DNA from: Agrococcus beijingensis
Lineage (GTDB): Bacteria > Actinomycetota > Actinomycetes > Actinomycetales > Microbacteriaceae
NCBI RefSeq assembly: GCF_030758955.1
Contig: NZ_CP132360.1
Location: 325,467-389,466 of the forward strand
Reading direction: 5' to 3'
Length of the DNA: 64,000 nt
The notes under the pieces are model-generated. The model saw only the letters and a program-made list of their open reading frames with translations, had not been told where the DNA came from and did not search any database. Positions 10,076-18,335 of this stretch are shown here, in pieces; position 1 is the stretch's first letter; each line of letters opens with the position of its first letter. The translations under genes and the position numbers were made by a program.

Positions 10076-10870
10076 ATGGCGCAGGTCACCTACTCCCACG
10101 GGCACCACGCGAGCGTCGTCGCCGCGCACGCCGCCCGCACCGTCGCGAACTCGGCGGCATACCTCTCGCCGCTCGTCGAGCCCGGCATGAGGATCCTCGA
10201 CGTCGGCTGCGGCCCGGGGTCGATCACGATCGACCTCGCGCGCCGGGTGGGCGACCGCGGCCGGGTCGTGGGCATCGACATGAGCGCCGAGGTGGTCGAG
10301 ACCGCTCGGACGGCGGCGGCGCTCGCGGGGGTCTCGAACGTGGAGTTCCACGTCGGCGACGCGTACGACCCGACGCCGGGGGAGCGGTACGACGTGGTGC
10401 ACGCGCACCAGGTGCTGCAGCACCTCGGGCGGCCGATCGATGCGCTCGCCGCCTGGCGGCGCGTGGGCGACCTCGTCGCCGCCCGTGACGTGATCTACTC
10501 GGCCACGGTCATCCATCCGCTCACCCCCGAGCTCGCCCTCTGGCGCAAGGTGATCGTCGCGCTGCAGGCGGCGAACGGCGGCGACGGCGATGCGGGCGCC
10601 AAGCTGAAGTCGTGGGCGCGCGCCGCGGGCTTCGCGAGCGTCGAGACCGACGTCGAGACGTGGTGCTTCGAGTCGCCGCACGGCCGCGCGTTCTGGGGCG
10701 GGCAGTGGGTCGAGCGCGCGCTGCACTCGGCCTTCGCCGACGGCAGCGAGCGTCATGGGCTGGCGGATGCCGCCCAGCGCCAGGCGATCTCGGACGCGTG
10801 GGGTGCGTGGCAGGCCGCCGACGACGGATGGATGGCGATGCTGCACGGCTGGATCCTCGCCCGAGGCTGA
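10076..10870 (+). CDS. Class I SAM-dependent methyltransferase
   Basis: This is a 264-residue cytoplasmic methyltransferase of the UbiE/Methyltransf_11 type. Motif I (ILDVGCGPGSITIDLA, about residues 42-57) and the acidic ribose-binding loop (VVGIDMS) are clear, and an HAHQVLQHL motif follows. I chose MAQVTYSHGHH at 10076 because the upstream in-frame ATG (10016) would run through the promoter and into the peptidase start. The acceptor substrate cannot be predicted; it could be a small metabolite. It is transcribed alone, divergently from the peptidase. Confidence 0.85.
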   Translation: MAQVTYSHGHHASVVAAHAARTVANSAAYLSPLVEPGMRILDVGCGPGSITIDLARRVGDRGRVVGIDMSAEVVETARTAAALAGVSNVEFHVGDAYDPTPGERYDVVHAHQVLQHLGRPIDALAAWRRVGDLVAARDVIYSATVIHPLTPELALWRKVIVALQAANGGDGDAGAKLKSWARAAGFASVETDVETWCFESPHGRAFWGGQWVERALHSAFADGSERHGLADAAQRQAISDAWGAWQAADDGWMAMLHGWILARG

Positions 10871-10935
10871 CCGCGCGGAAAGCCGACCTCGGCGGTCGGC
10901 CACGGCCTTCGGCGACGGGCAATCACTTGTCAGAT

Positions 10936-10970
10936 ACCTCTTGCAAAGAGGTGTTTGCAAAGAGTATTCT
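10936..10970 (+). promoter_or_regulatory. Leaderless promoter and probable operator of the ArsR-type gene
   Basis: A -35-like TTGCAA (10941-10946) and a -10 TATTCT (10965-10970) are 18 bases apart, and the -10 ends six bases before the ATG at 10977. Over the -35 lies a perfect inverted repeat ACCTCTT-GCA-AAGAGGT (10936-10952). The decamer TTGCAAAGAG occurs twice (10941-10950 and 10955-10964), 14 bases apart. This fits an autoregulatory operator for the dimeric winged-helix regulator that follows. Confidence 0.65.
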
Positions 10971-10976
10971 GGATGC

Positions 10977-11618
10977 ATGCCCGACGCCGCCGTCGACGGA
11001 TCCGGCGGCGCGAGCGAGACCGCGGCCGTCGCTCCCGATGCCCTGAGCCTCGACTCGCTCAAGGCGCTCGCCCACCCGCTGCGCGTGCGGATCCTGCACG
11101 AGCTGACGACCCGCGGCCCGCAGACCGCCTCGTCGCTCGCCGCGACGCTCGGCGAGTCGACGGGCTCGACCAGCTATCACCTGCGGCAGCTCGAGGCGAA
11201 GGGCTTCATCGCTGAGGACTCCGAGCGCGGCACCGCGCGCGAGCGGTGGTGGCGCCGCGCCGTCGACCAGCTGCAGGTGTGGACGAAGGAGCTCGCCGAC
11301 GCGCCCGAGGGCCGTGCGGCCTCAGCGACCGTGCTCGGCGCCTGGGCGCAGCACGACAGCGCGCTGCTCGCCGCCTTCGTCGCCACCGGCGAGGAGCGCT
11401 ACGACGAGCCCACGCTCGACGCCGCGCGCGTCTCGAGCCGCTCCGCGACGCTCAGCGCGAGCGAGCTGCACCGGCTGACCCGCCAGGTCGACCGGCTCGT
11501 GCGCGACGCCATCGCGGCGTCGGGCGCCGAGGCCGGCGAGCACGACTCCGCAGACCCCGTCCCCGCAGACCCCGTCCACCGCATCCAGATCCAGTTCAAC
11601 GCCTTCCCGATCGACTGA
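10977..11618 (+). CDS. ArsR/HTH_20-type winged-helix transcriptional regulator
   Basis: This is a 213-residue DNA-binding protein. The winged helix spans about residues 22-105: LKALAHPLRVRILHEL, then TASSLAATLGESTGSTSYHLRQLEAKGFI, then the wing region ERWWRR. The C-terminal half is acidic and Arg-rich and resembles regulators of efflux pumps rather than metal sensors; I see no cysteine metal site. The ATG at 10977 sits six bases after a -10 box, so the mRNA is probably leaderless. A 31-codon ORF with a strong ribosome-binding site follows 26 bases downstream. Confidence 0.85.
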   Translation: MPDAAVDGSGGASETAAVAPDALSLDSLKALAHPLRVRILHELTTRGPQTASSLAATLGESTGSTSYHLRQLEAKGFIAEDSERGTARERWWRRAVDQLQVWTKELADAPEGRAASATVLGAWAQHDSALLAAFVATGEERYDEPTLDAARVSSRSATLSASELHRLTRQVDRLVRDAIAASGAEAGEHDSADPVPADPVHRIQIQFNAFPID

Positions 11619-11644
11619 TCGGGAAGCACCCAGGAGGAGACACC

Positions 11645-11740
11645 ATGCCCAAGCACGAGCCGCACCCCGTCACCATGCCCATCGCCGTCGTCAACGACGC
11701 GTTCGTGATGGCGCAGATCCTCACCCGCCCGATGCGGTAG
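11645..11740 (+). CDS. Possible 31-residue small protein behind the ArsR-type regulator
   Basis: An ORF of 31 codons begins at an ATG seven bases after a near-perfect AGGAGG (11632-11637), the strongest ribosome-binding site in this region. The product starts MPKHEPHPVTMP, has a mildly hydrophobic centre (IAVVNDAFVMAQIL) and a basic end (TRPMR). It is probably co-transcribed with the regulator. It could be a genuine small protein or the leftover N-terminus of a lost transporter or enzyme gene. I do not recognise the family. Confidence 0.5.
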   Translation: MPKHEPHPVTMPIAVVNDAFVMAQILTRPMR

Positions 11741-11754
11741 GCGGGTCTGCCGCG

Positions 11755-11982
11755 TCAGTCGCGGCCGACCACCACGTCGTCCCCGTCGAGGCGGATCGTC
11801 GTGCCGTCGTCGAGCTCGACGACCGGCTGACCCTCGAGCCACGTGAGCGTCCAGCGCCACGCCGAGGTGTCGGCGCCCAGCTCGACGAGCGTGCGCTCCT
11901 CGTCGTCGATCGCCGCGCGCATCGCGACCGGCACCGACTGCGGGGCCTCGCCGCCGACGCTCCACCGGGTGCCGATCTGCAT
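11755..11982 (-). CDS. Small uncharacterised protein coupled to valS
   Basis: This is a 75-residue protein of unknown function (MQIGTRWSVG ... VVELDDGTTIRL). It is rich in tryptophan and short beta strands. Its ATG overlaps the valS stop codon by one base (TGATG), so it is probably translated by re-initiation after valS. No signal peptide, transmembrane segment or known domain is visible. Confidence 0.75.
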   Translation of the reverse strand: MQIGTRWSVGGEAPQSVPVAMRAAIDDEERTLVELGADTSAWRWTLTWLEGQPVVELDDGTTIRLDGDDVVVGRD

Positions 11983-14558
11983 CAGGCCTCCTCGAGCACG
12001 ATCTCGCCGACGGCGAGCTCCGCGCCGTCGACGATCGAGAGCTCGCGGATGCGTCCCACGGCCTTCAGGTCGTCGGCTGCGGCCTCCAGGTGCTCGCGCA
12101 GCGCCTCGGGCACCGCGATGACCGCGGAGGCGACGGGCGTCTTCTGGCTTGCCTTCGCATCCGTCTTCGCCCGTCGGATGCCGATGAGCGCCTGGCCCAC
12201 GGAGGCGAGCATGCCGGTGGCGCTGAGGCCCTCGCCGAGCTCGTCGGCCGTCGGCCACGCGGCGACGTGGATCGACGAGTCGTGCGACCACGACCAGACC
12301 TCCTCGGTCGCGAACGGCAGGAACGGCGCAAGCAGTCGCAGCTGCACGTCGATGGCGGCGCGCAGGGCGGCGATCGCCGAGCCGCGGCCGGCCTCGTCGC
12401 CCGAGTACGCGCGCTCCTTGACGAGCTCGAGGTAGTCGTCGCAGAAGGTCCAGAAGAACCCCTCGGTCGCCTCGAGCGCCTTCGCGTGGTCGTAGCCCTC
12501 GAACGCGCGGGTGGCGGTGCGCACGACGCCCGCGAGCTCGGCGAGCATCTCGCGATCGAGCCGCTCGGTGATCTCGCCCGGCGCGCCCTCCATCGAGAGC
12601 ACGAACTTCGCCGCGTTCAGCACCTTCATCGCGAGGCGCCGGCCGATCTTGATCATCTTCGGGTTCTGCGGGTCGAGCGTGGCGTCGACGCCCAGGCGCG
12701 ACGAGGCCGCCCAGTAGCGCACGCCGTCGGAGCCGTGCTCCTCGAGCATGCCCAAGGGCGTCACGACGTTGCCCTTCGACTTCGACATCTTCTTGCGGTC
12801 GGGGTCGAGGATCCAGCCCGAGAGCGCGGCGTGCTGCCACGGGGCGCGGCCGTCCTCGAACTTCGAGCGCAGCAGCGTCGAGAACAGCCAGGTGCGGATG
12901 ATGTCCTGGCCCTGCGGGCGCAGGTCGAAGGGGGTGAGCTTCGACCACAGCTCGGGGTCGTCGCACCAGCCGCCCGCGAGCTGCGGGGTGAGCGACGAGG
13001 TCGCCCAGGTGTCCATGATGTCGAGCTCGCCGACGAAGCCGCCGGGCACGCCGCGCTGCGCCTCGTCGAAGCCGTCGGGCCCATCGATCGAGGGGTCGAG
13101 CGGCAGCTGGTCGGGGCGGGGCAGCAGCACGCGGTCGAAGTCGGTCTGCCCCTCCTCGTCGAGCCCGTACCAGACGGGGATCGGCACGCCGAAGAAGCGC
13201 TGGCGCGAGATGAGCCAGTCGCCGTTGAGGCCGTGCACCCAGTTCTCGTAGCGGGTGCGCATGTGCTCGGGGTGCCAGACGATCTCGCGGCCGAGGCGCA
13301 CGAGCTCCTCACGCAGCTGCTCGTCGCGGCCGCCGTTGCGGATGTACCACTGGCGCGTCGAGACGATCTCGAGCGGCTTGTCGCCCTTCTCGAAGAACTT
13401 CACCGGGTGCTGCACGGGCTTGGGGTCGCCGATCATCTTCCCGGCCTCCTGCAGCAGCTCGACCATGCGCTTCTTGGCGCTGAAGGCGGTCTTGCCGGCG
13501 AGCTCGCCGTAGGCGGCCTTCGCCGCCTCGCTCGAGAGCGCCTCGGGCGGCTCGGCGCCGAAGCGGCCGTCGAAGCCGATCACCGAGCGGTTCGGCAGGT
13601 CGAGCTCCCGCCACCAGGTGACGTCGGTGACGTCGCCGAAGGTGCAGATCATCGCCACGCCGGTGCCCTTGTCGACCTGCGCGAGCTCATGCGCGACGAA
13701 CGGCACCTCGACGCCGAACACCGGGGTGGTCACGGTGGTGCCGAACAGGTGCTGGTAGCGCTCGTCGGACGGATGCGCGACAACGGCCACGCAGGAGGGC
13801 AGCAGCTCGGGGCGGCTCGTCTCGATGCGCAGGTCGCCGTCCTCCGAGGTGAACACGATCGTGTGGTAGGCGCCGGGCTGGTCGCGATCCTCGAGCTCCG
13901 CCTGGGCCACGGCGGTGCGGAACGTGACGTCCCACAGCGTCGGCGCATCCGCCTGGTACGCCTCGCCGCGCTCGAGGTTGCGCAGGAACGCGAGCTGCGA
14001 CGTGCGGCGCGCGTCGTCGGAGATCGTGCGGTAGGTCTGCGACCAGTCGATCGAGAGGCCGAGGGTGCGCCAGAGGTGCTCGAAGCGCTCCTCGTCCTCC
14101 TCGGTCAGCCGCTCGCAGAGCTCGATGAAGTTGCGGCGCGAGATGGGCAGCTGGTCGGCCGCCTTCGAGCTCTTGCCGTCGCCGCCCTCCTGCGGGGGCG
14201 TGAAGCCGGGGTCGTACGGCAGCGTCGGGTCGACGCGCACGCCGTAGTAGTTCTGCACGCGGCGCTCGGTGGGGAGGCCGTTGTCGTCCCAGCCCATCGG
14301 GTAGAAGACGTGCTTGCCGCGCATGCGCTGGAAGCGGGCGACCAGGTCGGTGTGCGTGTACGAGAACACGTGCCCGACGTGGAGCGAGCCGGAGGCGGTC
14401 GGCGGCGGCGTGTCGATCGAGTAGATCGCGTCGCGGTCGAGGCCTGCCGCATCGAAGCGATAGGTGCCGGCCTCCTCCCACTGCTGACCCCACTTCTCCT
14501 CGAGTCCTTCGAGGGCGGGGCGGTCCGGCATCCCGGGGCCTGCGGGCATGGCGCTCAT
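11982..14558 (-). CDS. valS: Valyl-tRNA synthetase
   Basis: This enzyme charges tRNA-Val. The 858-residue class I synthetase has the HIGH-type motif HVGH at residues 60-63 (after PPPTASGSL), the KMSKS motif in DRKKMSKSKGN near residue 590, and an editing domain between them. The C-terminus ends soon after the anticodon-binding region without the long coiled-coil arm of many bacterial ValS enzymes. The start MSAMPAGPG fits; MPAGPG three codons later is a possible alternative. A small unknown gene follows with a one-base overlap. Confidence 0.95.
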   Translation of the reverse strand: MSAMPAGPGMPDRPALEGLEEKWGQQWEEAGTYRFDAAGLDRDAIYSIDTPPPTASGSLHVGHVFSYTHTDLVARFQRMRGKHVFYPMGWDDNGLPTERRVQNYYGVRVDPTLPYDPGFTPPQEGGDGKSSKAADQLPISRRNFIELCERLTEEDEERFEHLWRTLGLSIDWSQTYRTISDDARRTSQLAFLRNLERGEAYQADAPTLWDVTFRTAVAQAELEDRDQPGAYHTIVFTSEDGDLRIETSRPELLPSCVAVVAHPSDERYQHLFGTTVTTPVFGVEVPFVAHELAQVDKGTGVAMICTFGDVTDVTWWRELDLPNRSVIGFDGRFGAEPPEALSSEAAKAAYGELAGKTAFSAKKRMVELLQEAGKMIGDPKPVQHPVKFFEKGDKPLEIVSTRQWYIRNGGRDEQLREELVRLGREIVWHPEHMRTRYENWVHGLNGDWLISRQRFFGVPIPVWYGLDEEGQTDFDRVLLPRPDQLPLDPSIDGPDGFDEAQRGVPGGFVGELDIMDTWATSSLTPQLAGGWCDDPELWSKLTPFDLRPQGQDIIRTWLFSTLLRSKFEDGRAPWQHAALSGWILDPDRKKMSKSKGNVVTPLGMLEEHGSDGVRYWAASSRLGVDATLDPQNPKMIKIGRRLAMKVLNAAKFVLSMEGAPGEITERLDREMLAELAGVVRTATRAFEGYDHAKALEATEGFFWTFCDDYLELVKERAYSGDEAGRGSAIAALRAAIDVQLRLLAPFLPFATEEVWSWSHDSSIHVAAWPTADELGEGLSATGMLASVGQALIGIRRAKTDAKASQKTPVASAVIAVPEALREHLEAAADDLKAVGRIRELSIVDGAELAVGEIVLEEA

Positions 14559-14672
14559 GGCGTCTCGCTTTCGATGTGCGCGGCATCGCGTCGCGCCGGA
14601 TCCTCGGGTCGAGGGCTCGGCTTGATGCCTGGTTGTGCTGGGGAACAGTCTACGACCGGTGCTTGCGCGGCC

Positions 14673-14849
14673 CTACTGCTGCTTGCGACGCATCCGCCAC
14701 TGCAGCACCGCGGTGAGGGCGAGCGCGGCGGCGGCCACCAGGAACAGCGTGCGCGTCAGCGCGCTGTCGTTCAGGAGCCCGGCGATCGCGAAGCACGCGG
14801 CGGCGACGATCCAGATCCAGAGCGGTGCGGGCTTGCGCGAGATGGCCAT
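14673..14849 (-). CDS. Small two-helix membrane protein
   Basis: This is a 58-residue protein (MAISRKPAPLWIWIV ... QWRMRRKQQ) with two hydrophobic helices at about 10-27 and 34-50 and a positively charged tail. The ATG follows GGAGG by only one base, which is unusually tight, and an in-frame stop sits three codons upstream, so no longer start exists. It is on the same strand as valS, just upstream of it. The function is unknown. Confidence 0.7.
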   Translation of the reverse strand: MAISRKPAPLWIWIVAAACFAIAGLLNDSALTRTLFLVAAAALALTAVLQWRMRRKQQ

Positions 14850-14987
14850 GCCTCCACGCTAGCCGGGCGGCACGACGAGCCGTCGCACGCGGCCTGCGCG
14901 TCGCCGTGACGGCCGCACCGGGCGTCGAGCTCGCGCCCCCGTGCTCGCACCCTCGCCGTGTGCGCTGCAACCCTCACCGCTCTCCAC

Positions 14988-15060
14988 TTTGCAGGTGACG
15001 CGGGTCGCTCGAGGGGAATGCTCCCTCGGGATACCGGGATCGCCTGCAAAACGGAACGAG
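14988..15060. repeat. REP-like palindromic element, copy 1
   Basis: The element begins TTTGCAGGTGACGCGGGT and ends with the near-complement ACCGGGATCGCCTGCAAA, then ACGGAACGAG. An internal hairpin CGAGGG-GAATGCT-CCCTCG forms the centre. Copy 2 lies at 15178-15247 in the same orientation with most positions conserved. Confidence 0.8.
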
Positions 15061-15081
15061 GTCGCGGGCGAGGGCGGCGCG

Positions 15082-15145
15082 GTGGCCGGGCGGGGCAGTG
15101 GCCGGGCGGGGCAGTGGTCGGGCGGCGCGGTGGTCGGGGCGGCGA
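15082..15145. repeat. 16-base tandem repeat, four units
   Basis: Four consecutive 16-base units start GTGGCCGGGCGGGG and drift toward GTGGTCGGGCGGCG. They occupy 15082-15097, 15098-15113, 15114-15129 and 15130-15145, exactly between the two palindromic elements. Confidence 0.8.
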
Positions 15146-15177
15146 CGGCGGCCGCAGCCTTCGCTCGTCTCGCACTG

Positions 15178-15247
15178 TGCAGGTGATCCGGGCCGATCGA
15201 GGGGAATGCTCCCTCGAGAGGCCCGGATCGCCTGCAGAACGGAACGG
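15178..15247. repeat. REP-like palindromic element, copy 2
   Basis: The outer stem TGCAGGTGATCCGGGCC pairs with GGCCCGGATCGCCTGCA with one G-T wobble over 17 positions. The inner hairpin CGAGGG-GAATGCT-CCCTCG and the trailer GAACGGAACG match copy 1. Its outer stem is better paired than that of copy 1, which suggests that stem pairing is maintained. Confidence 0.8.
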
Positions 15248-15284
15248 GTCGGCTTCGGTGCCGGTCAGCCGCAGCCGACGCCGC

Positions 15285-16634
15285 TCAGGCGGGCTCGGGC
15301 ACGCGCTCCGGGGTGACCGCCTGTGCGGCGTCGGCGTCCTCGTCGCCGAGGTGCCGCATCCGCTGCGCGATGATCGCGCCGACCAGCGTCAGCGCCGACA
15401 ATGCGGCGAGCACCAGGCCCGGGTGCCACCAGGCGCCGCCGGTCGCCGTGCCGAGCTCTGCGGTCAGGTAGGGGATGAAGCCCGACAGCACCGCGGCGAT
15501 CGCGTACGCGACCGACAGGGCCGAGTAGGCGTGGCGCCCGCGGAAGAGCTCCTGCATGGTGCCGCCGAGCGCCGCCCACGAGGCGGTCGGCAGGATGCCG
15601 CCGACGACCATGAGCGCGACGAGCACCGCGAAGGTGGCGCTGCCCAGCAGCCAGTAGATGGGGAACGCGATCAGCAGCGTGCCGAGCGCGCCCAGCGCCA
15701 CCACGCGGGCCGAGCCGATGCGCACCGCGAGCACGCCGAACAGCGGCACGGTGACGAACTGCAGCAGGCCGCCGATCGTGGCGGCGGCGAGCAGCTGCAT
15801 CTCGTCGAAGCCCAGCGAGACCACGCCGTAGCCCATCGTGTAGGTGTTCATCAGCGAGTAGGAGCCGATGCCGAGCAGCGCGACCAGGATCGCGACGCCG
15901 AAGGCTGCCGGCTGCGTGCGGATCGCCGCCCACACGGGGTTCTTCTCGCGCTCGCCCTTGGCCGCGAGCTCCTTGAACACCGGCGTCTCGTCGATCGACC
16001 AGCGCAGGTAGAGCGAGACGGCGATCAGCGGGATCGCCAGCAGGAACGGCACGCGCCAGCCCCAGGCGACCATCGCCTCCGGGCCGAGCCCGAAGAACAT
16101 CGCCAGCATCAGCCCGCCCGCGGCGACCGAGCCGATGGGGGAGCCCAGCTGCGGCAGCGAGGCGAAGAAGGGTCGTCGTCGGGCGTCGGCGTGCTCGGTC
16201 GCGAGCAGCACGGCGCCGCCCCACTCGCCGCCGAGCGACAGACCCTGCGCGATGCGCAGCACGACGAGCGCGACCGCGCCGAACATCGCCGTGCTCTCGC
16301 CGGTGGGCAGGAACCCGACGAGGCCCGTCGCTACGCCCATCAGTGCGATCGTGATGAGCAGCGTCGAGCGGCGGCCGATGCGGTCGCCGAGGTGGCCGAA
16401 CAGCACGGCTCCGATGGGGCGCACGACGAACGCGATGCCGATCGTCGCGAACGAGGCGAGCAGTGCGCCGGTGTCGCCGAGCGCCGAGAAGAAGAAGGGG
16501 CCGGCGAAGAACGCGGCGAAGTAGGAGTAGGTGTAGAAGTCGTAGGACTCCAGCGCGGTGCCGACGGTGGCAGCTGCGGCGACGCGGCGGGTGCTGGTCG
16601 AGCGGTGCGGTGTCGACTTGGTGGTGACGGTCAC
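15285..16634 (-). CDS. MFS transporter, metabolite:H+ symporter (MHS) family
   Basis: This is a 449-residue inner-membrane transporter with about 12 transmembrane helices. The N-terminus (GTALESYDFYTYSYFAAFF) and the loop GHLGDRIGRR are hallmarks of the MHS branch, which takes up organic acids, osmolytes or shikimate with protons. The GTG start (MTVTTKS) has AAGGAG seven bases upstream. It is divergent from the TetR-family gene at 16710, which probably controls it. The substrate is unknown. Confidence 0.9.
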   Translation of the reverse strand: MTVTTKSTPHRSTSTRRVAAAATVGTALESYDFYTYSYFAAFFAGPFFFSALGDTGALLASFATIGIAFVVRPIGAVLFGHLGDRIGRRSTLLITIALMGVATGLVGFLPTGESTAMFGAVALVVLRIAQGLSLGGEWGGAVLLATEHADARRRPFFASLPQLGSPIGSVAAGGLMLAMFFGLGPEAMVAWGWRVPFLLAIPLIAVSLYLRWSIDETPVFKELAAKGEREKNPVWAAIRTQPAAFGVAILVALLGIGSYSLMNTYTMGYGVVSLGFDEMQLLAAATIGGLLQFVTVPLFGVLAVRIGSARVVALGALGTLLIAFPIYWLLGSATFAVLVALMVVGGILPTASWAALGGTMQELFRGRHAYSALSVAYAIAAVLSGFIPYLTAELGTATGGAWWHPGLVLAALSALTLVGAIIAQRMRHLGDEDADAAQAVTPERVPEPA

Positions 16635-16709
16635 GGGTGCTCCTTGGCGGCGCCGCTGTCGGCGAGGTTTCTATACGGTGTGCAACATTAGTCCTGGAAG
16701 GAGATTCCC
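16635..16709. promoter_or_regulatory. Divergent promoter region between MHS transporter and TetR gene
   Basis: The 75-base gap holds both ribosome-binding sites (AAGGAG for each gene) and an AT-rich core TTTCTATACGGTGTGCAACA (about 16669-16688). The core contains an imperfect TGT...ACA dyad and a TATACG -10 candidate. This is the likely site for TetR-family control, but the operator is not sharply defined. Confidence 0.45.
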
Positions 16710-17324
16710 ATGGCATCCACGTCAGCGCGAGGTCCGGGGCGACCGAGGGCGTCGAGCAGGGCGACGATCCACGAGGCCGCCCTCGAGCTCTTCCTCGAGC
16801 GCGGCTACGACGCGGTGAGCCTCGACGACATCGCCCGCCGTGCCGGCGTCTCGCGCGGCACGCTCTTCGCCTACGTCGACGCGAAGGCCGATGCGCTCTG
16901 GGGGTCGCTCGACGCCGCGATCGAGCGGGCGTCGGATGCGTTCCAGTCGACGACCGACGACCCCCAGGCGGGCAAGGCGGTCACCAGGCTCATCGACGCG
17001 GCGGTGCGCGCGGTGGAGCCCTGGGGCACGGCGCCGCCGACGGTGCTCCGCGACGCGGCGGCGATGGGTGCCGCGGCACCGCTGCGCGACGGTGCGGCGG
17101 CCCGCCTGCAGCCCCTCGCCGACCGGGCGGCGCTCGCGATCGCGCTCGAGTGCGACGAGCTCCCCGAGTCGCCGGAGGCCGCCGTCGCGCCGGTCGCGAT
17201 CCTCGCCGCCGCGTGCGCTGCCCTCGTCGCGTGGGCGGCCACGCCCGCCAGGCCGCCCGCGGCCGAGGCGCTGCGCGCGGCGCTCGCGCCGCTGGCGGCG
17301 CTGGCTGAGACGGCTCAGGCGTAG
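16710..17324 (+). CDS. TetR/AcrR family transcriptional regulator
   Basis: This is a 204-residue repressor-type protein. The helix-turn-helix is clear at about residues 14-60 (ATIHEAALELFLERGYDAVSL, DDIARRAGVSRGTLFAYV). The C-terminal ligand domain is alanine-rich and variable, as usual. The ATG has AAGGAGA upstream. Divergence from the MHS transporter suggests it represses that gene and releases it when a substrate binds; this is inference from layout. Confidence 0.88.
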   Translation: MASTSARGPGRPRASSRATIHEAALELFLERGYDAVSLDDIARRAGVSRGTLFAYVDAKADALWGSLDAAIERASDAFQSTTDDPQAGKAVTRLIDAAVRAVEPWGTAPPTVLRDAAAMGAAAPLRDGAAARLQPLADRAALAIALECDELPESPEAAVAPVAILAAACAALVAWAATPARPPAAEALRAALAPLAALAETAQA

Positions 17325-17480
17325 ACAGCGGGCCGGGACGGCCCCGCCGAGACGGGCCGGGACGGCCCCGCCGGGACAGCCCGGTCGAGACCGCCCGGGC
17401 CGGGACAGCCTTGCCGGGACAGCGCCGCCGAGACAGCCCGGTCGAGACCGCCCGGGCCGGGACGCCGAGACCGCTCGGTC
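17325..17480. repeat. 14/15-base repeat array between convergent genes
   Basis: About eleven units with the core YCGRGAC occur every 14-15 bases, with a 10-base and an 8-base slip. Within it, a 32-base block is exactly duplicated at 17375-17406 and 17432-17463 (starting GACAGCCCGGTCGAGACC). The array fills the whole gap between the tetR-like and aminotransferase stop codons. It has no spacers and is not CRISPR. Confidence 0.8.
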
Positions 17481-18335
17481 CTAGACCTCGAGGATGCGTC
17501 GCAGCGCGGCGTCGAGCGGCGACCGCGGCAGCTCGGTGCCGTCGACGCTCGTCACCGCGGCGAGCAGCCGGCCGGAGGAGAGCAGCCACGCGCCATCGGC
17601 GGTGCGCAGGTCGGCGGCGACCATCGGCGCGAACGCGACCTCGATGCCCGCGGCCGGCGCGTCGCGCATCAGGTGCTCGAGCGTCAGCGAGGCGAGGATG
17701 CCGTCCTGCGGCGGCGTGAGCAACCGCCCGCCGCGGTCGACGACGAGCGTCGACGTCGGCCCCTCGAGCAGCTGGCCCGACGGCGCCACGAACACGACGT
17801 CGTCGAAGCCGCGCTGCGCCGCGTGCCGCTTGGCCGCCATGTTGATCGAGTACGACAGGCTCTTCGCGCCCGGCAGCAGCCACGGCATGCTCGCGACCTC
17901 GTCGCCGTCGTGGCCCCGCCCCAGCAGCGTGATCGCCACGCCGTGCTCCCGCTCGCGGGCGACGGATGCGCCCAGGGGCGCCATGAGCGCGAAGGCCGTC
18001 GCGTCGCCGCCCCCCTCGGGCCCGCGCGTCAGCACGAGCCTGATGACGGCCTCCGGGTGCTCGGCGAAGTCCCAGGCGGCGACGAGCGCGTCGATCGCGC
18101 GCCCGTAGCCTGCGCGGTCCGGCGCCGGCAGCTGCAGGATCTCGGCCGAGCGCTCGAGCCGGTCGAGGTGCTCCTCGCGGTCGCGCACGTGCCCGGCGCC
18201 GTCGGGGCCGCGCCGCGCGAGCGTGGCGTCGAAGACGCCGTCGCCGCGCACCACGCCCAGGTCGTCGGCACGGATCAGCGGGTGGGCGACGTCGACGATC
18301 GAGCCGTCGAGGAGGGCGAGCAGGGGCGTGCTCAT
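17481..18335 (-). CDS. Class IV aminotransferase (aminodeoxychorismate lyase type)
   Basis: This is a 284-residue PLP enzyme of fold type IV. The PLP lysine region is LPGAKSLSYSINMAAKRHA, the cofactor-phosphate region is QLLEGPTSTLVV, and the N-terminus LGVVRGDGVFDATL matches PabC-like proteins. It may release 4-aminobenzoate from aminodeoxychorismate for folate synthesis, or act on another amino substrate; no pabB is in the window. Its ATG overlaps the upstream lipoprotein stop (ATGA). Confidence 0.82.
   Translation of the reverse strand: MSTPLLALLDGSIVDVAHPLIRADDLGVVRGDGVFDATLARRGPDGAGHVRDREEHLDRLERSAEILQLPAPDRAGYGRAIDALVAAWDFAEHPEAVIRLVLTRGPEGGGDATAFALMAPLGASVAREREHGVAITLLGRGHDGDEVASMPWLLPGAKSLSYSINMAAKRHAAQRGFDDVVFVAPSGQLLEGPTSTLVVDRGGRLLTPPQDGILASLTLEHLMRDAPAAGIEVAFAPMVAADLRTADGAWLLSSGRLLAAVTSVDGTELPRSPLDAALRRILEV

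Larger units (their letters stand above)
14850..15284. other. 435-base gap with repeats and no gene
   Basis: This gap lies between the small membrane protein gene and the MHS transporter gene (both reverse strand). It contains two copies of a roughly 72-base palindromic element and a four-unit 16-base tandem repeat, each listed separately. I see no supportable gene. Confidence 0.7.
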
